Shown here in pieces: positions 9,766-19,706 of a stretch of 64,000 nucleotides of DNA. Both the position numbers and the translations under genes were made by a program. Position 1 is the first letter of the stretch. Each line of letters begins with the position of its first letter. The notes under the pieces were generated by a model that did no database searches, was not told the DNA's origin, and was given only the letters and a program-made list of their open reading frames with translations. The stretch is from Aureimonas altamirensis (lineage in GTDB: Bacteria; Pseudomonadota; Alphaproteobacteria; Rhizobiales; Rhizobiaceae): contig NZ_JAMQCO010000002.1 in NCBI RefSeq assembly GCF_023702225.1, forward strand, positions 398,327 to 462,326, in the 5' to 3' direction.

Positions 9766-10524
9766 TTGAAGCTCCATCACCTCATGGCCGTGGCCGCGCT
9801 CAGCCTTGCCGTTCCGCTTCCCGCCGTGGCGCAAGGCTTCGACGCGCAGCAGAAGCAGGAGATCGGCGAAACGGTGCGCGAATACCTGATGGCCAACCCG
9901 GAAGTTCTGGTGGAGGTGATGGGCGCGCTCGAGCAGAAGCGGAACGCGCAGTCCCGCGAGACCCAGAAGCAGGCGATCGCCGAAGCGGGCGACGCGCTGT
10001 TCGCCACACCCGAAGGCGCGACGCTCGGCAATCCGGAAGGCGACGTGACGCTGGTCGAGTTCTTCGACTACAATTGCGGCTACTGCAAGCGGGCCCATGC
10101 CGACATGCAGGCCCTTCTGGAATCCGATCCCCAATTGCGCGTCGTGCTGCACGAGATACCCGTTCTGGGTCCGGAATCGGTGGCCGCCAGCCGCGTCAGC
10201 CTGGCTTTCCGCAACCTGCACCCGGATCGGTACGGCGCGTTTCAATCGCAACTCCTGATGTCTCGCAGCACTGCCGACGAGGAGCGCGCCATCGAGGTGG
10301 CGGTGGGCCTCGGCGCCGGCGAGGCCGACATCCGGGCGGCGATGGCCTCTCCCGCCATCGAGGAAGAGCTGGATGCGGCTGCCCGAATGGCCGTCTCGCT
10401 GCAGATCAGCGGTACGCCCTCCTATGTCATCGGCGACGAAATGGTGCCGGGCGCCGTGGGGGCCGATACGCTGGCCGGCAAGATCGCCAACATGCGCGCC
10501 TGCGGCAGCGCGACCTGCTCCTGA
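9766..10524 (+). CDS. DsbA-family thiol:disulfide oxidoreductase
   Basis: Exported thioredoxin-fold protein of 252 residues. It begins with a signal peptide (residues 1-22, ending AVAQG), then an N-terminal helical segment typical of the DsbA/ScsC-like group. The redox motif CGYC is at residues 104-107 in EFFDYNCGYC. A cis-Pro loop appears as SGTPSYVIG. Translation starts at a TTG (9766), supported by AAGGACG 8-14 bases upstream and by the signal peptide; no ATG fits. The substrate and direction (oxidase or isomerase) are unknown. It is probably cotranscribed with the M48 protease, consistent with envelope protein quality control. Confidence 0.9.
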   Translation: MKLHHLMAVAALSLAVPLPAVAQGFDAQQKQEIGETVREYLMANPEVLVEVMGALEQKRNAQSRETQKQAIAEAGDALFATPEGATLGNPEGDVTLVEFFDYNCGYCKRAHADMQALLESDPQLRVVLHEIPVLGPESVAASRVSLAFRNLHPDRYGAFQSQLLMSRSTADEERAIEVAVGLGAGEADIRAAMASPAIEEELDAAARMAVSLQISGTPSYVIGDEMVPGAVGADTLAGKIANMRACGSATCS

Positions 10525-10604
10525 CGCAATCGCTCTTCCCATAACGCCCTGAAACGCTTTATACGGCCCACATCATAATTGCATGGGCTTCTCAAGGATA
10601 AGAA

Positions 10605-11093
10605 ATGTCGAAAGAAGACAACGCCGTGGACCGCTCCCTCATCCGCGAACTGGCCGATATCCTGAACGATACCGACCTGACCGAGATCGAGGTCGAGCAG
10701 GGCGAGCTTCGCATCCGCGTTTCGCGCCAGAAGGAATACGTCGCCGCCGGCGGCTACATGGCCAGCGTACCGCAGCACTATGCGGCGCCGCAGATGGCCC
10801 CGGCCCCGCAGGCAGCCGCCCCCGGCGGCGCGCCGGCGCCCGCCGCTTCCGGGCCGGAAGCAGGCTCGGTGCCCTCGCCCATGGTCGGCACGGTCTATCT
10901 GGCTTCGGCGCCGGGCGCCAAGGCCTTCGTCGAGGTCGGCCAGCAGGTCAAGGAGGGCGATACTCTGCTGATCATCGAGGCGATGAAGACGATGAACCAG
11001 ATTCCGGCACCGCGTGCCGGCGTGGTCAAGCGCATCTGCGTCGAAAACGGCCAGCCGGTCGAATATGGCGAAGCCCTCGTCGTCGTCGCCTGA
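10605..11093 (+). CDS. accB: Acetyl-CoA carboxylase biotin carboxyl carrier protein
   Basis: Biotin carrier of 162 residues that shuttles carboxylate from AccC to the carboxyltransferase for malonyl-CoA synthesis. The N-terminal domain (about 1-45) is followed by an Ala/Pro linker (about 46-88) and a biotinyl domain. The biotinylated residue is Lys128 in the EAMKTMN motif. AAGGATAAGA precedes the ATG. Seven bases separate it from accC, so the two form an operon. aroQ, which often sits directly upstream of accB in rhizobia, is not present here. Confidence 0.97.
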   Translation: MSKEDNAVDRSLIRELADILNDTDLTEIEVEQGELRIRVSRQKEYVAAGGYMASVPQHYAAPQMAPAPQAAAPGGAPAPAASGPEAGSVPSPMVGTVYLASAPGAKAFVEVGQQVKEGDTLLIIEAMKTMNQIPAPRAGVVKRICVENGQPVEYGEALVVVA

Positions 11094-11100
11094 GGTGTCC

Positions 11101-12453
11101 ATGTTCAACAAGGTTCTAATCGCCAATCGCGGTGAGATCGCCTTGCGGGTGCTGCGCGCCTGCAAGGAACTCGGGATTCCCACCGTGGCCGTGCATTCCA
11201 CGGCCGACAACGGCGCGATGCATGTGCGCCTTGCCGACGAAAGCGTCTGCATCGGCCCGCCGCCGGCGCGCGACAGCTACCTCAATATCCCGCAGATCCT
11301 CGCAGCCTGCGAAATCTCCGGGGCGGATGCCGTGCATCCCGGCTACGGCTTCCTGTCGGAGAACGCGCGTTTCGCCGATATCCTGGAAGCGCACAACATC
11401 ACCTTCATCGGTCCGCGCGCCAGCGATATCCGCACCATGGGCGACAAGATCGAGGCCAAGCGCACGGCCCAGGCGCTGGGCATCCCGGTCGTCCCCGGCT
11501 CCCCCGGCGCGGTGACCGACGATGCGGAAGCCATGCGTATCGCCGCCGATATCGGCTTTCCCGTTCTCGTCAAGGCTTCGGCCGGCGGCGGCGGGCGCGG
11601 CATGAAGGTTGCACGCTCAGCGGACGACCTGTCCATGGCGCTGGCGACGGCCCGCGCGGAGGCCGGCGCGGCTTTCGGCGACGACGCCGTCTACATCGAA
11701 AAATATCTCGGCAAGCCGCGGCACATCGAAATCCAGGTCTTCGGCGACGGCGAAGGCAATGCGATCCATCTCGGGGAGAGGGATTGCTCGCTGCAGCGCC
11801 GGCATCAGAAAGTGTGGGAAGAGGCGCGGTCGCCTGCCCTCAACGATTCGCAGCGCGAAGAGATCGGCGAAATCTGCGCCAGCGCCATGCGCAAGATGAA
11901 GTACCGCGGCGCCGGCACGATCGAGTTCCTGTACGAGAACGGCGAGTTCTACTTCATCGAGATGAACACCCGCCTCCAGGTCGAGCATCCGGTTACGGAG
12001 GCGATCACCGGGCTGGACCTCGTGCACGAGCAATTGCGCGTCGCCGCCGGCCAGGGCCTATCCCTCACGCAGGAGCAGGTGAAGTTTTCGGGCCACGCGA
12101 TCGAGTGTCGCATCAACGCGGAAGACCCGGTCACCTTCGCGCCCTCGCCCGGCCAGATCAGCTACTATCACGCACCCGGCGGCCTCGGCATCCGGATCGA
12201 TTCCGGCGTCTATCAGGGCTATTCGATCCCGCCCTTCTACGACAGCCTCATCGGCAAGCTGATCGTACATGGTCGCAATCGGCAGGAGTGCCTGATGCGC
12301 CTGCGCCGGGCGCTCGACGAGATCATCGTCGACGGGGTGAAGACCACGCTGCCGCTGTTCCAGCGGCTTGTCGACAACCCCGACATCCAGGCGGGGGACT
12401 ACGACATCCACTGGCTGGAACACTACCTGGCGGGTGGCGCGAAAGCGGGTTGA
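11101..12453 (+). CDS. accC: Biotin carboxylase subunit of acetyl-CoA carboxylase
   Basis: ATP-grasp enzyme of 450 residues that carboxylates the biotin on AccB using bicarbonate and ATP. The start [14 protein letters not shown] is family-typical. The glycine-rich ATP loop [10 protein letters not shown], the [12 protein letters not shown] motif and the [12 protein letters not shown] motif are all present, followed by the biotin carboxylase C-terminal domain. Its length matches AccC. It lies seven bases after accB and 25 bases before aat. Confidence 0.98.
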   Translation: MFNKVLIANRGEIALRVLRACKELGIPTVAVHSTADNGAMHVRLADESVCIGPPPARDSYLNIPQILAACEISGADAVHPGYGFLSENARFADILEAHNITFIGPRASDIRTMGDKIEAKRTAQALGIPVVPGSPGAVTDDAEAMRIAADIGFPVLVKASAGGGGRGMKVARSADDLSMALATARAEAGAAFGDDAVYIEKYLGKPRHIEIQVFGDGEGNAIHLGERDCSLQRRHQKVWEEARSPALNDSQREEIGEICASAMRKMKYRGAGTIEFLYENGEFYFIEMNTRLQVEHPVTEAITGLDLVHEQLRVAAGQGLSLTQEQVKFSGHAIECRINAEDPVTFAPSPGQISYYHAPGGLGIRIDSGVYQGYSIPPFYDSLIGKLIVHGRNRQECLMRLRRALDEIIVDGVKTTLPLFQRLVDNPDIQAGDYDIHWLEHYLAGGAKAG

Positions 12454-12478
12454 CCCGTACTCCCGGAGCCCGAGCGAT

Positions 12479-13111
12479 ATGGTTTCGATCACGCCTGAGC
12501 TCCTCCTCCGGGCCTATGCCAGCGGCATATTCCCCATGGCCGAATCCGCGGCGGACCGGTCGATTCACTGGATCGACCCGTCCGAGCGGGGCATCTTGCC
12601 GCTGGATGGCCTCCATATCGCCCGGCGGCTGGCACGAACGATCCGCAGACAGCCCTTCGATATCCGTTTCGACACGGCCTTTCCCGCCGTCGTCGACCGG
12701 TGCGCCGAGCCGCAGCCCGGCCGCACCGAAACCTGGATCAACCGGACGATCCGCGACCTCTACCTGCAATTATTCCGCCTGGGACATGCCCACAGCGTCG
12801 AGGCCTGGGACGGCGGCGATCTTGCCGGCGGTCTCTACGGGGTAAGCCTCGGCGGCGCATTCTTCGGCGAGAGCATGTTTTCGCGCCGCACCGATGCCTC
12901 GAAGATCGCGCTCGCCTATCTTTGCGCCCGCCTTCGCAAGGACGGATTCGTGTTGCTGGATACGCAGTTCCTGACGGCCCATCTTGCCAGCCTCGGCGCG
13001 ATCGAAATCTCGCGGCGCCGATACCACGCCCTTCTCGCGACGGCGCTGGAGGTCGACGCCGCCTTCGACGCGAACGACCCGCTCACGCCGGATGACGTTC
13101 TGTCCCGTTGA
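12479..13111 (+). CDS. aat: Leucyl/phenylalanyl-tRNA--protein transferase
   Basis: Cytosolic enzyme of 210 residues that adds Leu or Phe to proteins with N-terminal Arg or Lys, creating N-degrons for ClpAP. Signature segments are [10 protein letters not shown] near the start, the W.P..RGILPL motif, [12 protein letters not shown], and [19 protein letters not shown] with the following TDASKIAL. The length is normal. It follows accC closely, an order common in rhizobia. It ends five bases before the stop of the convergent outer-membrane protein gene. Confidence 0.95.
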   Translation: MVSITPELLLRAYASGIFPMAESAADRSIHWIDPSERGILPLDGLHIARRLARTIRRQPFDIRFDTAFPAVVDRCAEPQPGRTETWINRTIRDLYLQLFRLGHAHSVEAWDGGDLAGGLYGVSLGGAFFGESMFSRRTDASKIALAYLCARLRKDGFVLLDTQFLTAHLASLGAIEISRRRYHALLATALEVDAAFDANDPLTPDDVLSR

Positions 13112-13116
13112 TCCGG

Positions 13117-13767
13117 TCAGAATTTCAGCGCAAGGCCGGCCCGGATCGAGTGCTCGTCATAGCCGGACGAGATCGTCACGTTGCCGATATCGTAGCTGCG
13201 GCTCTGGAAGTTCGTGTAGCGATACTCGATCCGCGACGTCACATTGTCTCGCAGGGCAGCCTCGACGCCGGCTCCGACCGTCCAGCCGAGATGCGTCGCG
13301 CTGTCGCTGGAGCCGTCGAGGGACAATTCGTTGCTGGCGACCGCCAGCCCTGCCGTCGCGAACATCAGGATGGGATCGTAGGCGACGCCGACGCGCGCGC
13401 GCAGCGAGCCGAATGCCGTCGAGCTTTCGCCGATGGGGACGCCGGTCGAGTAGGCAAGCCCGCTGCCGTCCACATCGCTTGCACCCACATCGCCTTCCAG
13501 GCCGTAGACGAGGCGCTCCGTCTGGAGGTTATAGCCGGCATAGATGCCGCCGATGAAGCCATCAGCGCGGAACGTGCCGCCTGCCGGATTGTCGAAATCG
13601 GCCCGGCTGTAGCCGACGAACCCGCCGCCATAGGGACCCGCCCAGGTGTAGACGTCCGGCGCTGGATCGACGAGGCCGGCGGCAGGTTCCGCGATATCGG
13701 CCGCCTGCACCGGACGGCCCAGGCCGACCAGTGCGACAATGCAGAACAAGACAGGCAGCCGGTACAT
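13117..13767 (-). CDS. Outer-membrane beta-barrel protein (porin-like/Omp25-like)
   Basis: Protein of 216 residues with a clear signal peptide (residues 1-22, ending VQA). The mature part has amphipathic strands rich in Gly and aromatic residues (WAGPYGGGFVGYS, YAGYNLQTERLVYGLEGDVG, YRYTNFQSRSYD). It ends in a terminal Phe (RAGLALKF), the usual outer-membrane insertion signal. It resembles the small beta-barrels (Omp25/Omp31, OmpW-type) common in rhizobia. I start at the ATG at 13767 because upstream codons would bury the signal peptide. A good promoter lies about 50 bases upstream. Confidence 0.85.
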   Translation of the reverse strand: MYRLPVLFCIVALVGLGRPVQAADIAEPAAGLVDPAPDVYTWAGPYGGGFVGYSRADFDNPAGGTFRADGFIGGIYAGYNLQTERLVYGLEGDVGASDVDGSGLAYSTGVPIGESSTAFGSLRARVGVAYDPILMFATAGLAVASNELSLDGSSDSATHLGWTVGAGVEAALRDNVTSRIEYRYTNFQSRSYDIGNVTISSGYDEHSIRAGLALKF

Positions 13768-13813
13768 CGTCAGCAACTCCGCGCAAGCCTCACGCAAGGC
13801 TCGACGAAAGGAA

Positions 13814-13841
13814 TATTTAAGGTTCCGCCCATCCGGCGCAA
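13814..13841 (-). promoter_or_regulatory. Candidate promoter of the outer-membrane protein gene
   Basis: On the minus strand, TTGCGC (13841-13836) and TAAATA (13819-13814) are separated by 16 bases. This gives a leader of about 40 bases to the ATG at 13767. Assigned by eye only. Confidence 0.45.
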
Positions 13842-13931
13842 TTGCAGACGGGAGACACAGGAGCCAAATTTCGCCATGGCGCACTTATGCTGCCGCGTCG
13901 GCTGCAATCGCGCCGTAGGCGGCTTATATGA

Positions 13932-15986
13932 ATGGTTCCAGACCCGCCCGACATAAGTTGCGACATGAAGCCTGAAGACGAACTCCTTGAAGACGATACG
14001 GAAAGCGAAGACGAGATCGCCGAGGAGCATGCGGATTCGGAAGTCGGCGCACGTCCCGCCATCCAGTGGGACGATGGCGGACCGTCCGTCGATCATGGCC
14101 TTCGCGGGGCAGAACTGATCGCCGCCTTCGCGCGTCGCCTGCCCAACTCGCCGGGCGTGTACCGCATGTTCGACCACGCGCACGAGGTTCTCTATGTCGG
14201 CAAGGCGCGCTCGCTCAGGAAGCGGGTCGCAAACTATACGCGTCTCGGCGGGCACACCAACCGCATAGCCCGCATGATCCGCGCGACGACCCACATGGAA
14301 TTCGTCACGACCCGGACCGAGACGGAAGCGCTCCTGCTCGAGGCCAACCTCATCAAGAGGCTGCGCCCGCGCTTCAATGTGTTGCTGCGCGACGACAAGT
14401 CCTTTCCGTACATCCTGGTGCCGGGCGATCACGAGGCCCCGGCCATCCTGAAGCATCGGGGAGCGAGAGCCCGAAAGGGGCAGTATTTCGGGCCATTCGC
14501 ATCGGCCGGGGCGGTGGGGCGCACCGTCAACGCGCTGCAGCGCGCCTTTCTTTTGAGGACATGTACCGACAGCGTCTACCAGACGCGCACCCGCCCATGC
14601 CTGCTGTTCCAGATCAAGCGCTGCTCCGGCCCCTGCACGGGGGAAATCTCGATCGGCGATTACGCGCGCCTCGTCGACGAAGCGAAGGACTTTCTGTCGG
14701 GGCGCTCGACACAGGTTCGCCAATCCCTCGCCTCGGCGATGCAGGATGCCTCCGACAGCCTGGACTTCGAACGCGCCGCCATCTATCGGGACCGGCTGTC
14801 GGCCCTTTCCCATATCCAGAGCCATCAGGGTATCAACCCGCAAGGTGTCGACGAAGCCGACGTGTTCGCCATGCACCAGGAGGGCGGCCTGACCTGCATC
14901 CAGGTCTTCTTCTTCCGCACGGGGCAGAACTGGGGCAATCGCGCCTATTTTCCCAAGGCCGATCCGAGCATCGAACCGGCGGAGGTTCTTGCAGCCTTTC
15001 TTGCCCAGTTCTACGACGACAAGCCTCCGGCGGCACAGGTCATGCTGCCCATCGACGTGGAAGAGCAGGACTTGCTGGCGGACGCGCTTTCGGCCCGCGC
15101 CGGCCGGCGCGTGCGCATCAGCGTGCCGGCGCGCGGCTCCAAGCGCGACCTCGTCGACCATGCGACCGCCAACGCCAGGGAGGCGCTGGGACGCCGCCTG
15201 GCCGAGACGTCGACCCAGGCGCGCCTTCTGGACGGCCTGCGCGAGACGTTCAAGCTGGCCTACACGCCGCGCCGCATCGAAGTCTTCGACAACTCCCACA
15301 TCATGGGCAACCAGGCAGTGGGCGCGATGATCGTGGCAGGCCCCGACGGCTTCGCCAAGAACCAGTATCGCAAGTTCAACATCCGCTCGGCCGAGATCAC
15401 GCCCGGTGACGATTTCGGCATGATGCGAGAGGTGATGTCCCGCCGCTTCGCCCGGCTGATCAAGGATCACGGCGAAGCGGGCCCGGTCGCCCCCCCCGCC
15501 GACGCCGATGATGCGGCGGACGCGGACATGCCGGCCTGGCCCGACCTCGTGCTCATCGATGGTGGAAAGGGCCAGGTCGCGGCGGTACGCGAGATCCTCG
15601 AAGGCCTCGGCATCGCCGACAAGGTCACCACTATCGGAGTCGCCAAGGGCGTGGATCGTGACGCCGGGCGCGAACGCTTCGTCATACCGGGTCGCGAGAG
15701 CTTCACCCTGCCCCCGCGCGACCCCGTCCTGTATTTCGTCCAGCGCCTGCGGGACGAGGCCCATCGTTTCGCCATCGGCACCCACCGTGCCCGCCGCTCT
15801 AAGGAGCTGACGCGCAACCCGCTGGACGAGATCGCCGGCATCGGCCCGACGCGCAAGCGCGCCCTGCTGCAGCACTTCGGAACGGCCAAGGCCGTATCCC
15901 GCGCGGCGTTGAGCGACTTGCGCAAGGTGGACGGCATTTCGGAGGCGATGGCACGGCTGGTCTACGATCATTTCAACGGCGGCTGA
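13932..15986 (+). CDS. uvrC: Excinuclease ABC subunit C
   Basis: Nucleotide excision repair endonuclease of 684 residues that makes both incisions around a lesion with UvrA and UvrB. An acidic, low-complexity N-terminal extension (about 1-60) precedes the GIY-YIG domain ([10 protein letters not shown]...LYVGKA). Then come the CxxC-type region around RTCTDSVY...RPCLL, a UVR motif ([15 protein letters not shown]), the RNase H-like nuclease domain ([17 protein letters not shown]) and a C-terminal helix-hairpin-helix ([17 protein letters not shown]). The ATG at 13932 is used; an in-frame ATG at 13965 is an alternative. It is divergent from the outer-membrane protein gene. Confidence 0.96.
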   Translation: MVPDPPDISCDMKPEDELLEDDTESEDEIAEEHADSEVGARPAIQWDDGGPSVDHGLRGAELIAAFARRLPNSPGVYRMFDHAHEVLYVGKARSLRKRVANYTRLGGHTNRIARMIRATTHMEFVTTRTETEALLLEANLIKRLRPRFNVLLRDDKSFPYILVPGDHEAPAILKHRGARARKGQYFGPFASAGAVGRTVNALQRAFLLRTCTDSVYQTRTRPCLLFQIKRCSGPCTGEISIGDYARLVDEAKDFLSGRSTQVRQSLASAMQDASDSLDFERAAIYRDRLSALSHIQSHQGINPQGVDEADVFAMHQEGGLTCIQVFFFRTGQNWGNRAYFPKADPSIEPAEVLAAFLAQFYDDKPPAAQVMLPIDVEEQDLLADALSARAGRRVRISVPARGSKRDLVDHATANAREALGRRLAETSTQARLLDGLRETFKLAYTPRRIEVFDNSHIMGNQAVGAMIVAGPDGFAKNQYRKFNIRSAEITPGDDFGMMREVMSRRFARLIKDHGEAGPVAPPADADDAADADMPAWPDLVLIDGGKGQVAAVREILEGLGIADKVTTIGVAKGVDRDAGRERFVIPGRESFTLPPRDPVLYFVQRLRDEAHRFAIGTHRARRSKELTRNPLDEIAGIGPTRKRALLQHFGTAKAVSRAALSDLRKVDGISEAMARLVYDHFNGG

Positions 15987-16004
15987 AGATCGTCCTTCCA
16001 TGCC

Positions 16005-16033
16005 TTGACGTATGGCCCGGCGAACGGTTCAAA
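16005..16033 (+). promoter_or_regulatory. Candidate promoter of pgsA-moaD-moaE
   Basis: TTGACG (16005-16010) and TTCAAA (16028-16033) are 17 bases apart in the uvrC-pgsA gap, about 27 bases before the pgsA ATG. Confidence 0.4.
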
Positions 16034-16059
16034 GGGCCAACGAACTGCGGACGGTACCC

Positions 16060-16641
16060 ATGTCATCCAAGGCGCTCAACCTGCCGAACATCCTGACTTA
16101 TGCACGCATCGTCGCGGTGCCGCTGGTCGTCCTGTGCTTTTTCGTAGAGGGCCGGCTGCACGGCTCCGACACGGCGCGGTGGTGGGCCGTCTTCCTGTTC
16201 GCCACGGCCAGCATCACCGACTGGCTCGACGGCTATCTGGCCCGCGCGTGGCAGCAGACCTCCACCATCGGCCGCATGCTGGACCCCATCGCCGACAAGC
16301 TCCTCGTGGCCGCCGCCCTCCTGGTTCTGGCGGCCGACGGCACCATCGCCGGCTGGAGCATCTGGGCCGCCATCGTCATCCTGTGCCGCGAGATTCTCGT
16401 GTCCGGCCTGCGCGAGTATCTAGCCGAACTGAAGGTGAGCGTGCCCGTAACGCGGCTCGCCAAGTGGAAGACGGCGGCGCAGATGGTCGCCATCGCCTTC
16501 CTGCTGGCAGGGCCGGCGGGAGACCAGATTTTCCCTTATGTCACGGAACTCGGCATCCTCTTCCTCTGGATCGCGGCGCTCATCACCCTCTATACCGGCT
16601 ATGACTATTTCCGCGCGGGCCTGCGCCACATCGACGTCTGA
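16060..16641 (+). CDS. pgsA: CDP-diacylglycerol--glycerol-3-phosphate 3-phosphatidyltransferase
   Basis: Inner-membrane enzyme of 193 residues making phosphatidylglycerol phosphate. The CDP-alcohol phosphotransferase signature is complete: D..DG..AR followed by G...D...D in DWLDGYLARAW and IGRMLDPIADK. Four or more hydrophobic segments follow. The start MSSKALNLPNILTYAR places the usual LPN..T..R motif at the N-terminus; upstream in-frame codons look non-coding. moaD begins 15 bases after the stop, so the genes are probably cotranscribed, an arrangement common in rhizobia. Confidence 0.96.
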   Translation: MSSKALNLPNILTYARIVAVPLVVLCFFVEGRLHGSDTARWWAVFLFATASITDWLDGYLARAWQQTSTIGRMLDPIADKLLVAAALLVLAADGTIAGWSIWAAIVILCREILVSGLREYLAELKVSVPVTRLAKWKTAAQMVAIAFLLAGPAGDQIFPYVTELGILFLWIAALITLYTGYDYFRAGLRHIDV

Positions 16642-16656
16642 CCGGGAGGTCGCGCC

Positions 16657-16908
16657 ATGAAACTCGCCTACTTCGCTTCCATCCGGGAGCGCATCGGCCT
16701 TGCCGGCGAAGACGTGTCCCTGCCGGCAGACATCGCCACCGTGGCCGAGCTCATCCGCTGGCTGGAGGGCCGCGGCGATAATTATGCGGAGGCCTTGAAG
16801 ACGCCGCAACTCGTACGCGTCGCGTTGGACCATGAGCATGCGCGGCACGACGCACCGCTGGCCGCCGTCCGGGAAGTCGCCTTTTTCCCACCCATGACCG
16901 GGGGATGA
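16657..16908 (+). CDS. moaD: Molybdopterin synthase sulfur carrier subunit
   Basis: Ubiquitin-fold protein of 83 residues. Its C-terminal Gly-Gly (PPMTGG) is the site that is adenylated and turned into a thiocarboxylate to supply sulfur to molybdopterin. FFPPMTGG and the preceding beta strand are typical. CGGGAGG precedes the ATG. It is separated from moaE by one base, so the two synthase subunits are translationally linked. Confidence 0.95.
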   Translation: MKLAYFASIRERIGLAGEDVSLPADIATVAELIRWLEGRGDNYAEALKTPQLVRVALDHEHARHDAPLAAVREVAFFPPMTGG

Positions 16909-16909
16909 C

Positions 16910-17365
16910 ATGGCTCTCGTCCGCGTCCAGTCCGAGCGCATCGATTTCGCCGAAGCGGCGTCCACGCTGCCTTCCGGCGGCTCGTTCGGGGCGCTGGTCA
17001 GCTTTACCGGATATTGCCGCGACGAAGCGGGGCGCCTCGCGGCGCTCGAAATAGAACATTATCCGGGCATGGCCGAAGCCCAGATCGGCAAGATCGCCGA
17101 AGCGGTGGCCGCACGTTGGCCGCTGGCCGGCTGGACGATCATCCATCGCTTCGGCCGCATCCTGCCCGGCGAGGAGATCGTCTTCGTCGCCTGCGCCTCC
17201 ACGCATCGGCAGGCGGCCTTCGAAGCGGCATCCTGCATCATGGATTTCATGAAGACCGAGGCACCCTTCTGGAAACGCGAACATCTTGTGGATGGCAGCG
17301 TGGGCGCCTGGGTGGAAGCACGAGACACCGACGCCGCGGCCACGGATCGCTGGCACAGGCTTTGA
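16910..17365 (+). CDS. moaE: Molybdopterin synthase catalytic subunit
   Basis: Catalytic subunit of 151 residues that converts cyclic pyranopterin monophosphate to molybdopterin with MoaD. Recognisable segments are GALVSFTGYCRDE near residue 25, the HRFGRILPGE motif, and CIMDFMKTEAPFWKRE with the conserved active-site lysines. It lies directly behind moaD. moaA, the first pathway enzyme, is 45 kb away in this window. Confidence 0.95.
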   Translation: MALVRVQSERIDFAEAASTLPSGGSFGALVSFTGYCRDEAGRLAALEIEHYPGMAEAQIGKIAEAVAARWPLAGWTIIHRFGRILPGEEIVFVACASTHRQAAFEAASCIMDFMKTEAPFWKREHLVDGSVGAWVEARDTDAAATDRWHRL

Positions 17366-17385
17366 GCCGGCAGTCACCATTGCGG

Positions 17386-17414
17386 TTGTGAATGGCCGCG
17401 CCGTCTGGTAGCGA
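17386..17414 (+). promoter_or_regulatory. Candidate promoter upstream of the cobalamin riboswitch
   Basis: TTGTGA (17386-17391) and TAGCGA (17409-17414) are 17 bases apart and would start transcription at about the first riboswitch stem. Tentative. Confidence 0.3.
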
Positions 17415-17592
17415 CACCGGTGCCGGTTTCCGAAAGGAATTGAAAGGGAATCCGTGGCTGGCCTCGTGGCCGGTCAAACGGAACTGCCCCCGCAACTGTA
17501 GGCGGCGAGCGACGCGCGATATGCCACTGGGAGCCAACCCGGGAAGGCCGCGCAAGCATCGACCCGTCAGTCAGGAGACCTGCCGGCACGAA
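17415..17592 (+). ncRNA. Cobalamin riboswitch controlling btuFCD
   Basis: The conserved parts of the adenosylcobalamin riboswitch appear in order. The closing stem pairs GTGCCGG (17420-17426) with CCGGCAC (17583-17589). AAAGGGAAT begins near 17443. GCAACTGT...GCGGCGAGC begins near 17492. GCCACTGG begins at 17523 and GGGAAGG at 17541. The B12 box AGTCAGGAGACCTGCC is at 17569-17584. It ends about 45 bases before btuF. When B12 is plentiful it should lower importer expression, probably by hiding the btuF ribosome binding site, since no T-run terminator is visible. Confidence 0.93.
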
Positions 17593-17634
17593 CAGCAACG
17601 CGAACTGGGCGGGGTTGCCCAGGAAGGTGTCGAC

Positions 17635-18669
17635 ATGGCCTATCCCAGCCGGGCTCACGCCCGAACTCTGCTTTCTTCTCTTGCATTCGCGGCGTGCCTA
17701 GGTGTTCTCCCCGACGCGAGGGCCGAAACGGCCTATCCGTTGACGCTGCAGAATTGCGGCGTCGAAGTCCGCTTCGAGACGGCGCCGGACAGCGTCGTTG
17801 CCGTCGGCCAGGCCGTTACCGAAATTCTCTATTCCCTCGACCTTGCGGACAAGGTTGCCGGAACGTCAGTCTGGTTTACGCAGGTGCTGCCGCAATTCGA
17901 AGCGGTGAACGCCGGCATCGAGCGTCTTGCCGACAACGATCCCAGCTTCGAGAGCGTCGTCGCCAAACGTCCGAGGTTGGTTGCCGCCCAGTATGAGTGG
18001 CATGTCGGGCCACAGGGCATCGTCGCGACCCGCGAGCAGTTCTCCGATCTCGGGATTCCAACCTATATCCTGCCGTCCGACTGCATCGGCAAGGACAACA
18101 CCGCCGGCTCCGACGGAACGCGCACGGCCATGTATTCCATGGAAACGCTCTACCAGGGCATCACCGAGCTCGCCGAAATTCTTGCCGCCCCCGAACGGGG
18201 CGAAGCGCTTGTGGCCGATCTGCGCAGCCGTGAAAGCGCGGCCATCGAAAAGGCGCGCGCGCTGCAGATGGACGACGCCAGCGCCATGTTCTGGTTTTCC
18301 TCTCCCGAACTGTCGGGCGATCCGTTCGTCGCCGGCGGCAAGGGCCCTCCCGCGACGATGATGGACGCGCTCGGCCTGCGCAACATCGTCGAAAGCGACG
18401 AGGAATGGCCGCTCGTCAGTTGGGAGACCATCGCCCGCGCCAACCCGTCCATCATCGTGGTGGCCAGCATGGAACGCCGCCGCTTCGAAGCCGACGACTA
18501 CGAGAAGAAGCTGGAGTTCCTGCGAACCGACCCGGTGGCCAGCCAGATGGATGCGGTCCGCAACGATCGTATCGTAGTGCTGGACGCGCATGCCATGGAC
18601 CCCTCCATCCGGAATGTCGCGGCGCTGGAAACACTCGCCGACGCCCTGTCCAAGCTCGACGCACGGTGA
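17635..18669 (+). CDS. btuF: Periplasmic cobalamin-binding protein of ABC importer (BtuF-like)
   Basis: Substrate-binding protein of 344 residues in the class III (TroA/BtuF-like) fold. A signal peptide covers residues 1-25 (ending ARA). Two lobes are expected around a central helix; DSVVAVGQAVTEILYSLDLADKV and VAKRPRLVAAQYEW are typical N-lobe segments. The start at 17635 follows AGGAAGG with good spacing and gives the complete signal peptide. The cobalamin riboswitch directly upstream supports B12 or a precursor as ligand. It overlaps btuC by four bases (GTGA). Confidence 0.88.
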   Translation: MAYPSRAHARTLLSSLAFAACLGVLPDARAETAYPLTLQNCGVEVRFETAPDSVVAVGQAVTEILYSLDLADKVAGTSVWFTQVLPQFEAVNAGIERLADNDPSFESVVAKRPRLVAAQYEWHVGPQGIVATREQFSDLGIPTYILPSDCIGKDNTAGSDGTRTAMYSMETLYQGITELAEILAAPERGEALVADLRSRESAAIEKARALQMDDASAMFWFSSPELSGDPFVAGGKGPPATMMDALGLRNIVESDEEWPLVSWETIARANPSIIVVASMERRRFEADDYEKKLEFLRTDPVASQMDAVRNDRIVVLDAHAMDPSIRNVAALETLADALSKLDAR

Positions 18670-19706
18670 CGGCGGCGGATATCGCAAGGCCCGGGCCCGC
18701 CTCGCCCATGGTCTGGGCGGGCGCGGGCGTCGCGTTGCTGACGCTGGCGGTCATGGCCGGGGTCGTCATCGGCGAAACGCCACTGCCGCCGTCTCTTGTC
18801 GGATCCGTCCTCGCCAACAAGCTTTTCGGCGCCGCGCATGCGGTGGATGCCATCGATGCCGGCATCATCTGGAATTACCGAATGCCGCGAACGCTGGTCG
18901 CCGCGGCATGCGGCGCCGGGCTGGCGCTGGCCGGCGTCGTCCTCCAATCCCTGGTGCGCAACGCATTGGCGGACCCTTATCTTCTGGGTGTTTCGGCGGG
19001 CGCGTCCACCGGTGCCGTCGCAGTGACGATCATGGGCGTCGGCGCCGGCGCCATCGGCCTTTCGGCCGGGGCCTTCGCCGGTGCGGCGCTGGCCTTCCTG
19101 ATGGTCGCCGCGCTTGCGCGCGCGGCGGGCGGCGGACCGGCGCAAATGGTTCTTGCGGGCATCGCCGGCTCGCAACTGTTCAACGCCCTCACCTCCTTCT
19201 TCATCGCACGCTCGGCCAATGCGGAGCAGGCGCGCGGCATCATGTTCTGGCTGCTGGGCAACCTGTCCGGCGTGCGCTGGCCCGATGTGTCGCTGGCCGC
19301 CCCGGCTGCCGCGCTGGCGCTCTTCGTCTGCCTGTGGTGCGCAAGGGGGCTCGACGCCTTCTCCTTCGGCTCGGAAGCGGCATCCTCGCTCGGCATCGAT
19401 GTCCGGCGTATTCGCATCGCTCTCATCGGGGTCGTCACGCTCACCACCGCCATCATGGTCAGCCTGGTCGGCTCGATCGGCTTCGTCGGGCTGGTCGTCC
19501 CTCATGCGGCGCGCTTCATCGTCGGTGTCCGGCATCGCCGGCTCATCCCCGCATCGGCGCTGCTGGGTGCGGTCTTCCTGATTGCCGCCGACATCGTGTC
19601 GCGCATGCTGATCCCCGGTCAGGTCGTTCCGATCGGCGTCGTGACCGCGCTCGTCGGCGCACCCGGCTTTGCGTTGATCCTCGTGCGCCGGCGCATGCGC
19701 CAATGA
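18666..19706 (+). CDS. btuC: Cobalamin ABC importer permease (FecCD/BtuC family)
   Basis: Inner-membrane permease of 346 residues with about ten hydrophobic helices. Family segments include WNYRMPRTLVAAACGAGLALAG, LADPYLLGVSAGAS and FVGLVVPHAARFIVG. The start is the GTG at 18666, which overlaps the btuF stop as GTGA; a later ATG at 18708 would trim the N-terminus. It overlaps btuD by four bases (ATGA), so the three genes are translationally coupled. Confidence 0.92.
   Translation: MTAADIARPGPASPMVWAGAGVALLTLAVMAGVVIGETPLPPSLVGSVLANKLFGAAHAVDAIDAGIIWNYRMPRTLVAAACGAGLALAGVVLQSLVRNALADPYLLGVSAGASTGAVAVTIMGVGAGAIGLSAGAFAGAALAFLMVAALARAAGGGPAQMVLAGIAGSQLFNALTSFFIARSANAEQARGIMFWLLGNLSGVRWPDVSLAAPAAALALFVCLWCARGLDAFSFGSEAASSLGIDVRRIRIALIGVVTLTTAIMVSLVGSIGFVGLVVPHAARFIVGVRHRRLIPASALLGAVFLIAADIVSRMLIPGQVVPIGVVTALVGAPGFALILVRRRMRQ

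Noticed and set aside
13770-16001. 743-codon open frame opposite uvrC
   Set aside because: uvrC has GIY-YIG, UVR and helix-hairpin-helix motifs. The antisense frame has none.
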